DNA of 64,000 nt, from positions 33,885 to 97,884 of the forward strand of contig NZ_JAAEEH010000007.1 of the NCBI RefSeq assembly GCF_010179735.1. The letters are read 5' to 3'. The notes below the pieces were generated by a model, which saw only the letters and a list, made by a program, of their open reading frames with translations, had not been told where the DNA came from and searched no databases. The stretch comes from Anaerotalea alkaliphila. GTDB taxonomy: Bacteria; Bacillota; Clostridia; Lachnospirales; Vallitaleaceae. This document shows, in pieces, positions 36,123-43,848 of this stretch. The position numbers and the translations under genes were made by a program. Positions within the stretch are counted from its first letter, which is position 1, and every line of letters starts with the position of its first letter.

Positions 36123-36910
36123 TTTTGTATGTGCTTGTGGTCGAAGAGATGGTCCGAACAGTACTCGTGGTAGCCGTCGCATTTGGAACAGAAGCGGAAT
36201 TCCAGGGACGGGTCGTCCTCTTCCGTCCGTCCGCACACTTCGCACCGGTGGAAACTTCCCTTCTCTTTCGGCATTTCCCTTGTGTAGCTTTGCCGCCTCT
36301 GCCTCACGCGGACTTCCTGCTTCCTGCGCAGGACGATGTCCTTGCCGAAGAACAGGAGGTAGTTCACCAGGGCCCCGGCGATGGCGATCTTGCTGGATGT
36401 GCCTCCTGCAAGGAATTGGAAAGCCAGGATCCCCCAACTGAACCAGGCCAGATATTTTATCCGGACAGGCAGCACCAGGAACAGCAGGAGCTGCATGTCC
36501 GGAACCAGCCTGGCGAAGGCGAAGAAAAGGGTCAGGTTGATATAGTAGCCCGTCACGGGAACTCCGGACAGCATGGATCCCGCGATGGTCCCCAGCATGC
36601 CGGTGAAATAGTAGAGGTTGAACCGGTAGCTGCCCCACTGGTTCTCCAGGGTCGTGCCGATCATGTAGTAGAAGTAGAGGGCGAACAGGATCCAGAGGAG
36701 GCTGCTGCTGGGCGGAATCATCACGAAGGTGAGCAGGCGCCAGACCTCCCCGGCCAGCACACGCTCCGGCACCAGCACCAGCCGTCCCAGCAGGCTCCTG
36801 TCCGCCATGCTGCCCAGGAAGACCAGAGCGTTGGCGGCGATGATGTACAGCATCAGGTGGGGGATGGCCAGCCCCTGCAGTTTCCGTTCCATCTTGTCGA
36901 ATAGCTTCAT
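36119..36910 (-). CDS. Rhomboid-like membrane protein with C-terminal zinc-finger-like tail
   Basis: A 263-residue protein with about six hydrophobic helices between residues 15 and 190 (IPHLMLYIIAANALVFLG; WRLLTFVMIPPSSSLLWILF; YYFTGMLGTIAGSML). The order and the WRLLTF motif match rhomboid-fold proteins. The catalytic GxSG Ser and the helix-6 His are not seen (GTIAGSML; AIAGALVNYLLFFG), so it is probably an inactive rhomboid relative. The C-terminal ~60 residues are soluble and contain CEVCGR and FCSKCDGYHEYCSDH, a likely zinc-binding cluster. It overlaps the upstream unknown gene by ATGA. Function unknown. Confidence 0.72.
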   Translation of the reverse strand: MKLFDKMERKLQGLAIPHLMLYIIAANALVFLGSMADRSLLGRLVLVPERVLAGEVWRLLTFVMIPPSSSLLWILFALYFYYMIGTTLENQWGSYRFNLYYFTGMLGTIAGSMLSGVPVTGYYINLTLFFAFARLVPDMQLLLFLVLPVRIKYLAWFSWGILAFQFLAGGTSSKIAIAGALVNYLLFFGKDIVLRRKQEVRVRQRRQSYTREMPKEKGSFHRCEVCGRTEEDDPSLEFRFCSKCDGYHEYCSDHLFDHKHIQN

Positions 36911-37365
36911 CCGTTCTCCTTCCAGGGGTCTTGGCAGCATTCGCTTTCCTCCGCATCTATTTCCATGCTGGAAGCCGTCAGATGGTAGTGGATGTGGAGG
37001 ATTTCCCTCTTCTGGGCCTCCTCCAGCTCCATGCGCACCTTCGAGAACTTGCAGCTCCCTTCCAGCACCACCTCCACATGGCTGGGGATCAGGATCTTCA
37101 CCCTGCTTGCCACCGCCTGAAGGTCCAGGTACATCTCTTCCTCAAAGAAATTGGTGTTCGTCAGGTCGATTTCAATGTCGGAACAAAGCATGGACATGGA
37201 ATCCCCGTCGAATTCATCATCGTATACGATCCGTTCGCTCTTCCCGAAAATGAAATGGTTGTAAACGCTCCTGAGTTCTTCGAAATTGTGGTAGACCTTT
37301 TTCCCCACCAGTCCGAAAACCGCACCCAGGGCCAGATATTTCAACATCTTCCTTTTGTTTCGCAT
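36907..37365 (-). CDS. Unknown protein with one membrane helix and a LiaF/DUF4097-like beta domain
   Basis: A 152-residue protein I do not recognise firmly. A short N-terminal hydrophobic stretch (MLKYLALGAVFGLVGKKVY) is followed by a mostly beta region: DIEIDLTNTNFFEEEMYLDL, ASRVKILIPSHVEVVLEG and VRMELEEAQKREILHIHYH. The pattern of short repeated beta strands with ILIP..VEV resembles the C-terminal domain of LiaF/YvlB-type envelope-stress proteins. AAGGATG precedes the ATG. It is translationally coupled to the rhomboid-like gene and follows ddl, so an envelope role is plausible. Confidence 0.5.
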   Translation of the reverse strand: MRNKRKMLKYLALGAVFGLVGKKVYHNFEELRSVYNHFIFGKSERIVYDDEFDGDSMSMLCSDIEIDLTNTNFFEEEMYLDLQAVASRVKILIPSHVEVVLEGSCKFSKVRMELEEAQKREILHIHYHLTASSMEIDAEESECCQDPWKENG

Positions 37366-37401
37366 AGGACATCCTTTCTTGGTCTTGTCGGCGGCAAGCC
37401 C

Positions 37402-38328
37402 CTAGACGGTGGCTCTTCCCGTCCAGACGTCTTGGATGATCTTGTCCAGCATCTCGCCGAAACCATAGCCGCCCTCGCTGGCGCTCTTGGGCAGCAGGCT
37501 GTAGGGGGTCATCCCCGGCAGGGTGTTGATCTCGATCACATACACTTGTTTGTTCCGGATCATCATGTCGATCCTTGCATAGTTTTTCAGGGAGAAGAGT
37601 TTCCAGATCTTCTGGGCAATCCGTTGGACCTCTTCCATGACCTCCCCGGGGACATCCCGGACCGTTTCCGTCAATGCCCCCGTGGTCTCCTTGTACTTGG
37701 AGTCGTAGTCGAAAAACCGGAGGGTGGGGCTCACCTTCAGGATGGGGATGACCTCCCCTTTCAGAAGGCTGCAGGTGATTTCCGTTCCCTGGATGAACTC
37801 TTCCACCAGGACCCGGTCGTCGAACCCGAACGCTGTCCGGATTCCCTCCTCCAGGGCCCCAGGATCCTCCACCACGGTGATGCCCATGCTGGATCCCCCC
37901 TGGTTCGGCTTCACGATCAAAGGGTAGACAAGGGAACCCGTGGAGCTTCTCCAGGAACCCTCTTCCCAATCCTGTTTGCTTACGGCTGCGAAGGGCGGTG
38001 TCAGGATTCCCATGCCGCCCATGGCCATCTTGCTCATGGTCTTGTCCATGCACAAGGCGCTGCTGGCGATTCCGCTTCCGGAATAGGGGATTTCAAGCGC
38101 CTCCAGCAGCGCCTGGACCTTGCCGTCCTCCCCATTCTTACCGTGCAGGGCAATCAGCGCCACGTCGATCTCGTCCGCGTAGGCCAGGATCTCCTTGGGA
38201 CGACGGATGAAAATGGGAACCGGCAGGTACTTGTCCCGGTTCATATGTCGCAGGAATTCATTTCCTGTAAGGATGGAGACTTCCCTTTCCAAGGAATCGC
38301 CACCCATGATCACGCCTACCCGAAGCAT
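37402..38328 (-). CDS. ddl: D-alanine--D-alanine ligase
   Basis: A 308-residue ATP-grasp ligase making the D-Ala-D-Ala dipeptide for peptidoglycan. It starts MLRVGVIMGGDSLEREVSIL (the family MGG..SxExxVS motif), with ALHGKNGEDGKVQALLE, YPLIVKPNQGGSSMGITVVE and YVIEINTLPGMTPYSLLPKS. AGGAGG lies 6 bases before the chosen ATG; upstream in-frame codons overlap the promoter. D-Ala versus D-Lac specificity cannot be set with confidence, but the sequence gives no reason to propose vancomycin-resistance type activity. Confidence 0.94.
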   Translation of the reverse strand: MLRVGVIMGGDSLEREVSILTGNEFLRHMNRDKYLPVPIFIRRPKEILAYADEIDVALIALHGKNGEDGKVQALLEALEIPYSGSGIASSALCMDKTMSKMAMGGMGILTPPFAAVSKQDWEEGSWRSSTGSLVYPLIVKPNQGGSSMGITVVEDPGALEEGIRTAFGFDDRVLVEEFIQGTEITCSLLKGEVIPILKVSPTLRFFDYDSKYKETTGALTETVRDVPGEVMEEVQRIAQKIWKLFSLKNYARIDMMIRNKQVYVIEINTLPGMTPYSLLPKSASEGGYGFGEMLDKIIQDVWTGRATV

Positions 38329-38353
38329 GGGACACCTCCTGTCGTTTTTGTCC

Positions 38354-38383
38354 ATTATAGCACGAACCTGCAAAAAATCTCAA
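38354..38383 (-). promoter_or_regulatory. Promoter of ddl
   Basis: Minus strand TTGAGA (38378-38383), 18-base spacer, TATAAT (38354-38359) with an extended TGC before the -10. Confidence 0.72.
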
Positions 38384-38395
38384 TACCGTTGCACC

Positions 38396-38446
38396 AAGAA
38401 ACAATGGAAGCGCGCCCCTTGCGGGTGCGCGCTTCCATTGTTTCTT
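38396..38446 (-). terminator. Long-stem terminator after hcp
   Basis: A perfect 20-bp inverted repeat (38396-38415 and 38427-38446) closed by an 11-base loop that can itself pair ccc with ggg. The stem base is A-rich on one side and T-rich on the other (TTGTTTCTT on the minus strand), so the U-tract is paired inside the stem rather than free. It lies 5 bases after the hcp stop. Confidence 0.75.
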
Positions 38447-38451
38447 GTGGA

Positions 38452-40107
38452 TCAAGCCATGAACAGGGCGATGTCGTCTTCCACCTTGCCGATTCCGGCG
38501 ATTCCGAATGTTTCCACGAGGACCTTCGCCACATTCGGGGAAAGGAACGCGGGCAACGTGGGTCCGAGATGGATGTTCTTCACGCCCAGATACAGCAGGG
38601 CCAGGAGGACGATGACAGCCTTCTGCTCGTACCATGCGATGTTGTAGGCGATGGGAAGTTCGTTGATGTCGTTCAGCTCGAAGACTTCCTTCAGTTTCAG
38701 TGCGATGACCGCCAAGGAATAGGAGTCGTTGCACTGGCCGGCGTCCAGGACCCGGGGGATGCCGCCGATGTCGCCCAGAGGCAGCTTGTTGTATCTGTAT
38801 TTGGCACATCCCGCTGTGAGGATGACGGTGCCTTCCGGCAACTTCTCAGCGAATTCCGTATAGTATTCCCTGGATTTCATCCGGCCGTCGCATCCGGCCA
38901 TGACGAAGAATTTCTTGATGGCTCCGGATTTGACCGCATCCACCACTTTGTCTGCCAGCGCGAACACCTGCGCATGGGCGAATCCGCCCACGATGCTGCC
39001 GGTCTCGATTTCCGTAGGGGCAGCCAGCGTCTTGGCCTGGGCGATGATGGCGGAGAAATCCTTCTTGCCGTTCTCGTCCGCTACGATATGGGTGCATCCC
39101 GGATATCCGGCTGCGCCTGTGGTGTAGATTCTGGAGATGTGCTCCGGCCTGGGGGGGACGATGCAGTTGGTCGTGAAGAGGACCGGTCCGTTGAAGCTTT
39201 CGAACTCCTCCTTTTGTTTCCACCAGGAGTTTCCATAGTTGCCCACCAGGTTGTCGTATTTCTTGAATGCGGGGTAATAGTTGGCGGGAAGCATCTCGCT
39301 GTGGGTGTAGACATCCACGCCCGTTCCCTTTGTCTGTTCCATCAGCTGCTCCATGTCCGTCAGGTCATGTCCAGAAATCAGGATGGCGGGGTTGTTGCGC
39401 ACGCCGATGTTGACTTCGGAGAGCTCGGGGTTGCCGTATTTCCCTGTGTTGGCGCCATCCAGCAACGCCATGGCTTCCACACCGTATTTGCCGGTTTCCA
39501 TCACCAGGGCCACCAGTTCGTCTGCGGTCAGGCTGTCGTCCAGGGTTGCGGCCAGGGCTTTGGAAATGAAAGCGTAGATCTCTTCCTTCTCGGCGCCGAT
39601 GTTGTACGCATGGTGGGCGTAGGCCGCCATGCCCTTCAATCCGTAGATGACAAGCTCGCGCAGGGAACGCACGTCTTCGTTCTCCGTGGCCAGGACGCCC
39701 ACCCCTGCCTTCAGGTCTGTGGACTTCGCTTCGATCTGCTCGTCCGTGGAGACGCTGAAGGTCGCACAGTCATGCAGGTCTCCCAGTTCCACGCCCTTTG
39801 CGGCCAAGGAGGCCTTCAAGGCTTCACGGACAGCCAATCCCTCTTTGATCGTTTTGGCGATGGCCGCGTCGTCGAAGTTGGCGTTGGTGATGGTCATGAA
39901 CAGGGAATGCATGATGTGGAAGTCCGCTTCGGGTGACTTTACGCCTGCAGCCTTGCCTTTTTCATTCAATACCGCAATCCCTTTCAGGGTGTAGATCAAA
40001 AGGTCCTGAAGGTTCGCCACATGGTTGGTCTTGCCGCAAACACCTTGGATTGTGCATCCCGTTCCTTTGGCCGCTTCTTGACATTGATAACAAAACATTG
40101 AGTTCAC
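38452..40107 (-). CDS. hcp: Hybrid-cluster protein / hydroxylamine reductase
   Basis: A 551-residue iron-sulfur protein with an Fe-S-O hybrid cluster. It reduces hydroxylamine in vitro and acts as an NO reductase / protein S-nitrosylase in E. coli; it is induced by nitrosative stress. The N-terminal cluster motif is C-x2-C-x8-C-x5-C ([19 protein letters not shown]). Hybrid-cluster ligands lie in [36 protein letters not shown] and [11 protein letters not shown]. The start is GTG at 40107 (AAAGG four bases upstream), with an ATG three codons in as alternative. A promoter with extended -10 and a leader hairpin precede it. The upstream DUF1858/GTPase/ATPase genes run in the same direction. Confidence 0.96.
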   Translation of the reverse strand: MNSMFCYQCQEAAKGTGCTIQGVCGKTNHVANLQDLLIYTLKGIAVLNEKGKAAGVKSPEADFHIMHSLFMTITNANFDDAAIAKTIKEGLAVREALKASLAAKGVELGDLHDCATFSVSTDEQIEAKSTDLKAGVGVLATENEDVRSLRELVIYGLKGMAAYAHHAYNIGAEKEEIYAFISKALAATLDDSLTADELVALVMETGKYGVEAMALLDGANTGKYGNPELSEVNIGVRNNPAILISGHDLTDMEQLMEQTKGTGVDVYTHSEMLPANYYPAFKKYDNLVGNYGNSWWKQKEEFESFNGPVLFTTNCIVPPRPEHISRIYTTGAAGYPGCTHIVADENGKKDFSAIIAQAKTLAAPTEIETGSIVGGFAHAQVFALADKVVDAVKSGAIKKFFVMAGCDGRMKSREYYTEFAEKLPEGTVILTAGCAKYRYNKLPLGDIGGIPRVLDAGQCNDSYSLAVIALKLKEVFELNDINELPIAYNIAWYEQKAVIVLLALLYLGVKNIHLGPTLPAFLSPNVAKVLVETFGIAGIGKVEDDIALFMA

Positions 40108-40173
40108 ACTTACCCTTTCTGGATGGTTGTTGTTTTATGGAAGCTGCCGGTTTCATCCGGCTGACTTGTTTGT

Positions 40174-40182
40174 AGTATAGCA
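40174..40182 (-). promoter_or_regulatory. Extended -10 promoter element of hcp
   Basis: Minus strand TGCTATACT. The transcript would carry a small hairpin gccgg / ccggc (40146-40161) in its leader. No classical FNR, Rex or NsrR palindrome was recognised. Confidence 0.6.
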
Positions 40183-40211
40183 TAACAGGGAATAAAAGTT
40201 TGTTGCTGTAG

Positions 40212-41222
40212 CTACGCCTTGGAAAGTTTTTCCCCCTGCCGCAGCCGGGTGCGCATGTCCGCGATGTAGCTGTCCATTTCCGCAAGCTCCGCCAGTATTT
40301 CCCTTTCGGCGTCCCCGGTGGGAAGCACCTTGTGGATCCCTCCGTTGCGGATTACGATGCGCTGGTCCGCCATCAGCGCCAGGGATGGGTCGTGGGTGGC
40401 CATCAGTACGATCTTTTCCTCCCCCACCAGCAGCGCCAGCGCCTTTTTCCGGTCGATGCCCGCGTTCTCGATCTCGTCGATGAGGACGATGGGGGACGTG
40501 CTCAGGATGGCGGTGTCCGCAATCATCAGTGCCCTGGACTGGCCACCGCTAAGGCTGGTGACGGGCGTGTCCGGGTCGAACCGCTCCCCGGCCAGATGGT
40601 TGGCCTCCCGGATGATTTTTCCGATGATGGCCTCCTCGTCCTCCACCATCCGGCTCCTGGCATGGAGCTCCAGGAATTCCCGGACGGTCAGGTCCATTAC
40701 GAAGTTCATGTTCTGGGAAAGCTGGGCCACCAGCCTGTTTCCCGAAGAGAAGCGCCATTTCTTGTCCGGCGTCTCCCCATTGATCAGAATCCTTCTGCCG
40801 GTAGGGGTGTCCCCGTCCGCGGTCCATTCGATGTCCGCCAGAAGCCTGCTTTTTCCGGAACCGGTGGGCCCTACGATGGATACGATGTCGCTCCTCCGGA
40901 TGGTGATCTCGTCAAACCCTTCCGGATTCCCGGACTTGTCCCTCCCCGCCAGGATGGTCAGTTCCCAAACCCCCTCCTCCCTGTCCAGCCCCAGGAAGGA
41001 GAGCATCTGTTCCACATAGGTGACCAGGCCCTCCTCCAGGGATTCCAGGTCCATGGCGTTCTCTTCCACCGCTTCCCTGTCGAAGCCCTGCAGGAACTCC
41101 GGAAAGGTCAGGTGTCCGGACCCTTCCACCTCCAGCTTGTTGTCCTCGAAAAAGGCTCCCAGAAAGGGGTATTTCTCCAGCAGGGCCTCGATGCTTTCCT
41201 TCAACAGATGCCTATTTTTCAT
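40212..41222 (-). CDS. Soluble ABC-type ATPase with N-terminal helical (DUF1858-like?) extension
   Basis: A 336-residue ATPase. Walker A GPTGSGKS (118-125), Q-loop near 167-170, signature LSGGQ (224-228), Walker B IVLIDE (245-250) and H-loop His277 are all intact. The first ~80 residues are an extra helical domain (LLEKYPFLGAFFEDNKLE; DLESLEEGLVTYVEQML) that by eye echoes the DUF1858-like N-terminus of the solute-binding-like protein two genes upstream. There is no permease gene in the cluster, so it is not an ordinary transporter ATPase; it may be a soluble ABC protein working on a protein or cofactor. It overlaps the GTPase gene by 11 bases. Confidence 0.78.
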   Translation of the reverse strand: MKNRHLLKESIEALLEKYPFLGAFFEDNKLEVEGSGHLTFPEFLQGFDREAVEENAMDLESLEEGLVTYVEQMLSFLGLDREEGVWELTILAGRDKSGNPEGFDEITIRRSDIVSIVGPTGSGKSRLLADIEWTADGDTPTGRRILINGETPDKKWRFSSGNRLVAQLSQNMNFVMDLTVREFLELHARSRMVEDEEAIIGKIIREANHLAGERFDPDTPVTSLSGGQSRALMIADTAILSTSPIVLIDEIENAGIDRKKALALLVGEEKIVLMATHDPSLALMADQRIVIRNGGIHKVLPTGDAEREILAELAEMDSYIADMRTRLRQGEKLSKA

Positions 41223-41916
41223 GGCCGTCCCCCATTTCCATTTTCCGCACGTTCCCCATCTGGTAGTCGTCCCCGATCCTGGTCTCTCCAAGACAGTAGG
41301 AGCAAAGCGCCGACGGCATGGGATACCGAAGCTGTTTTCCCTTCACGGTGTCCAGGTTCTCCTTGCCGTCGTGCAGCAGGGTGGAAAGCTCGTAGGCCCC
41401 CTGGCCCGTCAGCCCGTTGATGTGCATGGTGATGGACCTGGGATTCACCGAATGGACCTTGGAGGCGAAAACCTCCCGTTCCGCCTGGGATACGATATCC
41501 CCCTTGGTGATGACCACGATGTCTGCTGACTTCAGCATGGGACCGATTTTCTTCGGGGTGTTGATGCCGCTCAGGTTGTCGATGACGCACACCGCCTTCA
41601 CCTCCTTGATGTAGGGCGAGCATCGGTTGCATAGGCCGGCGCTTTCAGTGACCAGCACATCCAGCTCCATCTTCCTGCCCCACTGGACCACCTCCTCGAT
41701 GTTGCTTACGAAGTAATGGTCCGGACACAGGGAACCCGAAAGGCCCTTCTTGACCGGGATGCCCGCCTTCTCGTACAGTATGTCGTCGTCGGTGTAAAGG
41801 CAATCGAACTTCACCACCCCCACCTTCAGTTTCCGGCTCTGGAGGGCCTGGATGGACTTGAGGATCACCGAAGTCTTCCCTGAAGACGGTGGTCCGGATA
41901 CGGTTACAAGCTGCAT
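41212..41916 (-). CDS. UreG/HypB-like P-loop GTPase with two CxxC motifs
   Basis: A 234-residue SIMIBI-class nucleotide-binding protein like the nickel chaperones UreG and HypB. Walker A GPPSSGKT (8-15), a switch-like FDCLYTDDD (38-45), LVTESAGLCNRCSPY (88-102), and a guanine-specificity motif TKGD (137-140, variant of NKxD). Likely metal ligands: Cys64 (SLCPDH), Cys96/Cys99 and a C-terminal Cys205/Cys208 pair (CSYCLGETRIG). These suggest insertion or delivery of a metal. No urease or hydrogenase genes are nearby, so the client is unknown. It follows the solute-binding-like gene by 12 bases. Confidence 0.78.
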   Translation of the reverse strand: MQLVTVSGPPSSGKTSVILKSIQALQSRKLKVGVVKFDCLYTDDDILYEKAGIPVKKGLSGSLCPDHYFVSNIEEVVQWGRKMELDVLVTESAGLCNRCSPYIKEVKAVCVIDNLSGINTPKKIGPMLKSADIVVITKGDIVSQAEREVFASKVHSVNPRSITMHINGLTGQGAYELSTLLHDGKENLDTVKGKQLRYPMPSALCSYCLGETRIGDDYQMGNVRKMEMGDGHEK

Positions 41917-41928
41917 GGTTTCCCTCCT

Positions 41929-43152
41929 TTAGCTGCCGGTGTGTGCATGGAACAACGCTTCGCAATGTTTAAGCAGGGGGCCCAGGTCGTTCTGCCTGAT
42001 GAAGTCCCAGCCCACCCACAGGTAGGTGTTCCCTTCCGGGACACGGTTGTCCACCTCCGGGTGTACGCTGGGAAACCTTCCGTTGTGCGCCAGGATTTCC
42101 CCCACTTCCTTCGAGGCGAAGAATTCCACCAGCGGCTTGAGCATTTCCCGCTTGCTCTTCTTCGCAAGCAGGAAGATGGGGCTGGCGATGGCACCTTCCT
42201 CCGGCCATACGGCGACCATGGGCCCCCCCTCCTTCACCATGTGCGTGAAGAAGTACGGCATGATGGTCACCGCAGGGCGCTTGCTCCTCTTCTGGTGGGA
42301 TTTGACCATCTCGGAGGGATGCATGCTCCGCAGCAGGCTCCTTCCCAGCCTTTCCACTCCCTCCTCCCCGAAGTTCTTGTAGATGTTCAACAGTATGGCG
42401 TTGAAAAGGTCGAAGTCCCCGATGGGGAGGCTGACCGCGCCCTCGAACGCCTCGCCCAGCAGGTCCCCCCAGCCCTTCGGCATGGGTCTGTCCCCCAGCT
42501 CCTCCCTGTTCACCAGGAAAATGGCGGGAACCACGCCCAACACCGCATACTGCCGGTCCGGATCCCGCAGCTCCAGCCGGCTGTTGGAGAAATCGCTGTT
42601 GTAGCGCTCCAGTCCGGTCAGGTCCTCGAAGACCCCCTGGGCCTTGAACTTCCCCATGAGCTTCTCGTCGAAGAAGATGTCGAAGCCCGCGCTGATGAAC
42701 AGGTCCGCCAGAGCCTCCTCCGAGGTCGCCTGGGCCAGGTCCTCCACCATCCAATCCAATCCCATGGAAGCGGATTTCAGGTCATGCTCCAGGGTGAAGC
42801 CCAGCTGTTCCCTGTTCTTCTCCCAGAAGCCCGTAAAGGATTCCATCAGGGGCACCTTCACCGGACAGGGCAGCACGCCTGCCACCTTCACGTCCGGTTC
42901 CGGTTGGACCATGTCCGCCTGGTCCCTGTTCTGACGGATGGCTTCCTGCAGGTTCCCCATGAATGTCCCGGGATTCACCTTCTTCAGGCGCAAGGCGGCC
43001 TCCATGGTGATGTTCTTACCCAGGACCTTCCGTTTCTGCGGATCCTGCATGTTCTCCAAGCCGATGGCCACCAGAAGGGGAATGGCCTCCGGGTACTTTT
43101 CTGTAACAGTGTACAGGCTTTCCTGCATATCGAAAATCTCGTTCTGTTCCAC
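41929..43152 (-). CDS. Cytosolic solute-binding-like protein with N-terminal DUF1858-like domain
   Basis: A 407-residue protein with two parts. Residues ~10-72 resemble DUF1858 / hybrid-cluster-associated redox domain (VTEKYPEAIPLLVAIGLENM; ITMEAALRLKKVNPGTFMGN), but the Cys-x-x-Cys that redox members carry after the GL(x) turn is absent. From ~88 on it looks like a periplasmic-binding-protein type II fold (YAVLGVVPAIFLVNREELGD; GAIASPIFLLAKKSKREML; NGRFPSVHPEVDNRVPEGNT), as in iron or metal-binding ABC receptors. There is no signal peptide, lipobox or membrane helix, so it should be cytosolic. It is the second gene of the DUF3783-led unit. Ligand unknown. Confidence 0.75.
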   Translation of the reverse strand: MEQNEIFDMQESLYTVTEKYPEAIPLLVAIGLENMQDPQKRKVLGKNITMEAALRLKKVNPGTFMGNLQEAIRQNRDQADMVQPEPDVKVAGVLPCPVKVPLMESFTGFWEKNREQLGFTLEHDLKSASMGLDWMVEDLAQATSEEALADLFISAGFDIFFDEKLMGKFKAQGVFEDLTGLERYNSDFSNSRLELRDPDRQYAVLGVVPAIFLVNREELGDRPMPKGWGDLLGEAFEGAVSLPIGDFDLFNAILLNIYKNFGEEGVERLGRSLLRSMHPSEMVKSHQKRSKRPAVTIMPYFFTHMVKEGGPMVAVWPEEGAIASPIFLLAKKSKREMLKPLVEFFASKEVGEILAHNGRFPSVHPEVDNRVPEGNTYLWVGWDFIRQNDLGPLLKHCEALFHAHTGS

Positions 43153-43240
43153 AACGCTTCCTCCTGTCGTCCCTCGTGTTCATTTGATTCGCTCTCCCCT
43201 GCATTATACGGCAGACCCGGATTTCCCGCCGTATCCATGG

Positions 43241-43645
43241 CTACAACCTCTTCCTTTCCTCCTGCAGCTCTCCGATCAGCTCCCCCAGCCGCCAGCCGGC
43301 GGAAACGGGGGTCACCATGGCGAACAGGGGCCTTTCCATCCCCAGCAGGGAGAACTGCCGGATGAACCGGTGCAGCTCCTCCTGGGACACCGCATGGAAG
43401 ACCACCGCCTTCCGCTCCGCCGGTTCGGGAGCGGGTGTCCCCGTGCCGGCCAGGGGGTCCTCCAGGATCTCCAGCAGCCGCATCCCGTCGCTCCTGCCGT
43501 CCAGCAGGATCGTTTCCCAGATGCCTATCCCGACTGCATGGGCCGCCAACTTGGTCCCCTCCTCAGGAGAAAATCCGTAGGCCAGGATGCAGTTCCTTCC
43601 CTCCGGCCGCGTCTGGTCCTGCATGTCCATTTTCCTGAATGTCAT
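43241..43645 (-). CDS. DUF3783-like small protein
   Basis: A 134-residue soluble protein that looks like the DUF3783 family. It contains NCILAYGFSPEEGTKLAAHA near the start and AVVFHAVSQEELHRFIRQFS with RPLFAMVTPVSAGWRLGELI near the end. No known function. GGGAGG lies 8 bases before the ATG and a consensus promoter ~55 bases further up. It heads the leftward unit with the solute-binding-like protein, GTPase and ATPase, with 88 bases to the next gene. Two further internal ATGs (residues 6 and 8) are possible starts. Confidence 0.65.
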   Translation of the reverse strand: MTFRKMDMQDQTRPEGRNCILAYGFSPEEGTKLAAHAVGIGIWETILLDGRSDGMRLLEILEDPLAGTGTPAPEPAERKAVVFHAVSQEELHRFIRQFSLLGMERPLFAMVTPVSAGWRLGELIGELQEERKRL

Positions 43646-43665
43646 GATTTCGTCCTCCCTTTGTT

Positions 43666-43690
43666 TGAATGATCTGAATATCCGTTGAAT
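43666..43690. repeat. Three short TGAAT repeats in the DUF3783 gene leader
   Basis: TGAAT occurs at 43666, 43675 and 43686 between the promoter and the start codon. The copies are 9 and 11 bases apart, about one helical turn. A regulator site is possible; chance is also possible for a 5-mer. Confidence 0.3.
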
Positions 43691-43701
43691 CCACTGTTTT
43701 C

Positions 43702-43730
43702 ATTATACCACCGGAAAAATTGGCTGCCAA
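43702..43730 (-). promoter_or_regulatory. Sigma-A promoter of the DUF3783/ABC-like unit
   Basis: Minus strand TTGGCA (43725-43730), 17-base spacer, TATAAT (43702-43707). One of the best promoters in the window, diverging from uxaC. Confidence 0.82.
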
Positions 43731-43745
43731 GGAGCTTCCAATACA

Positions 43746-43780
43746 GCAACTATCGCAAGCAACTAAGCAACCATCGCATG
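43746..43780. repeat. Direct repeat between the divergent promoters, candidate operator
   Basis: gcaactatcgcaag (43746-43759) and gcaaccatcgcatg (43767-43780) match at 12 of 14 positions and start exactly 21 bases apart, two helical turns. They lie upstream of the uxaC -10 box. A head-to-tail arrangement fits an AraC-family activator; two such regulators are encoded nearby. Confidence 0.5.
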
Positions 43781-43797
43781 GAAACTGCACCGGTTCC

Positions 43798-43806
43798 TGG
43801 TATACT
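43798..43806 (+). promoter_or_regulatory. Extended -10 promoter element of uxaC
   Basis: TGGTATACT, an extended -10 without a good -35, as expected for an activator-dependent promoter. The GGTATAC core also resembles half of the ExuR/UxuR palindrome TTGGTATACCAA. Confidence 0.55.
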
Positions 43807-43848
43807 GGTAGACAGGATATGAAACCACCCCCAAGAAGGAGAAGAACC

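Noticed and set aside
36931..39936. Rightward open frame of 1001 codons opposite ddl and hcp
   Set aside because: Antisense to two well-recognised genes and across a terminator and promoter; no motif.
40212..43152. Ordinary ABC importer
   Set aside because: No permease gene and no signal peptide on the binding-protein-like component.
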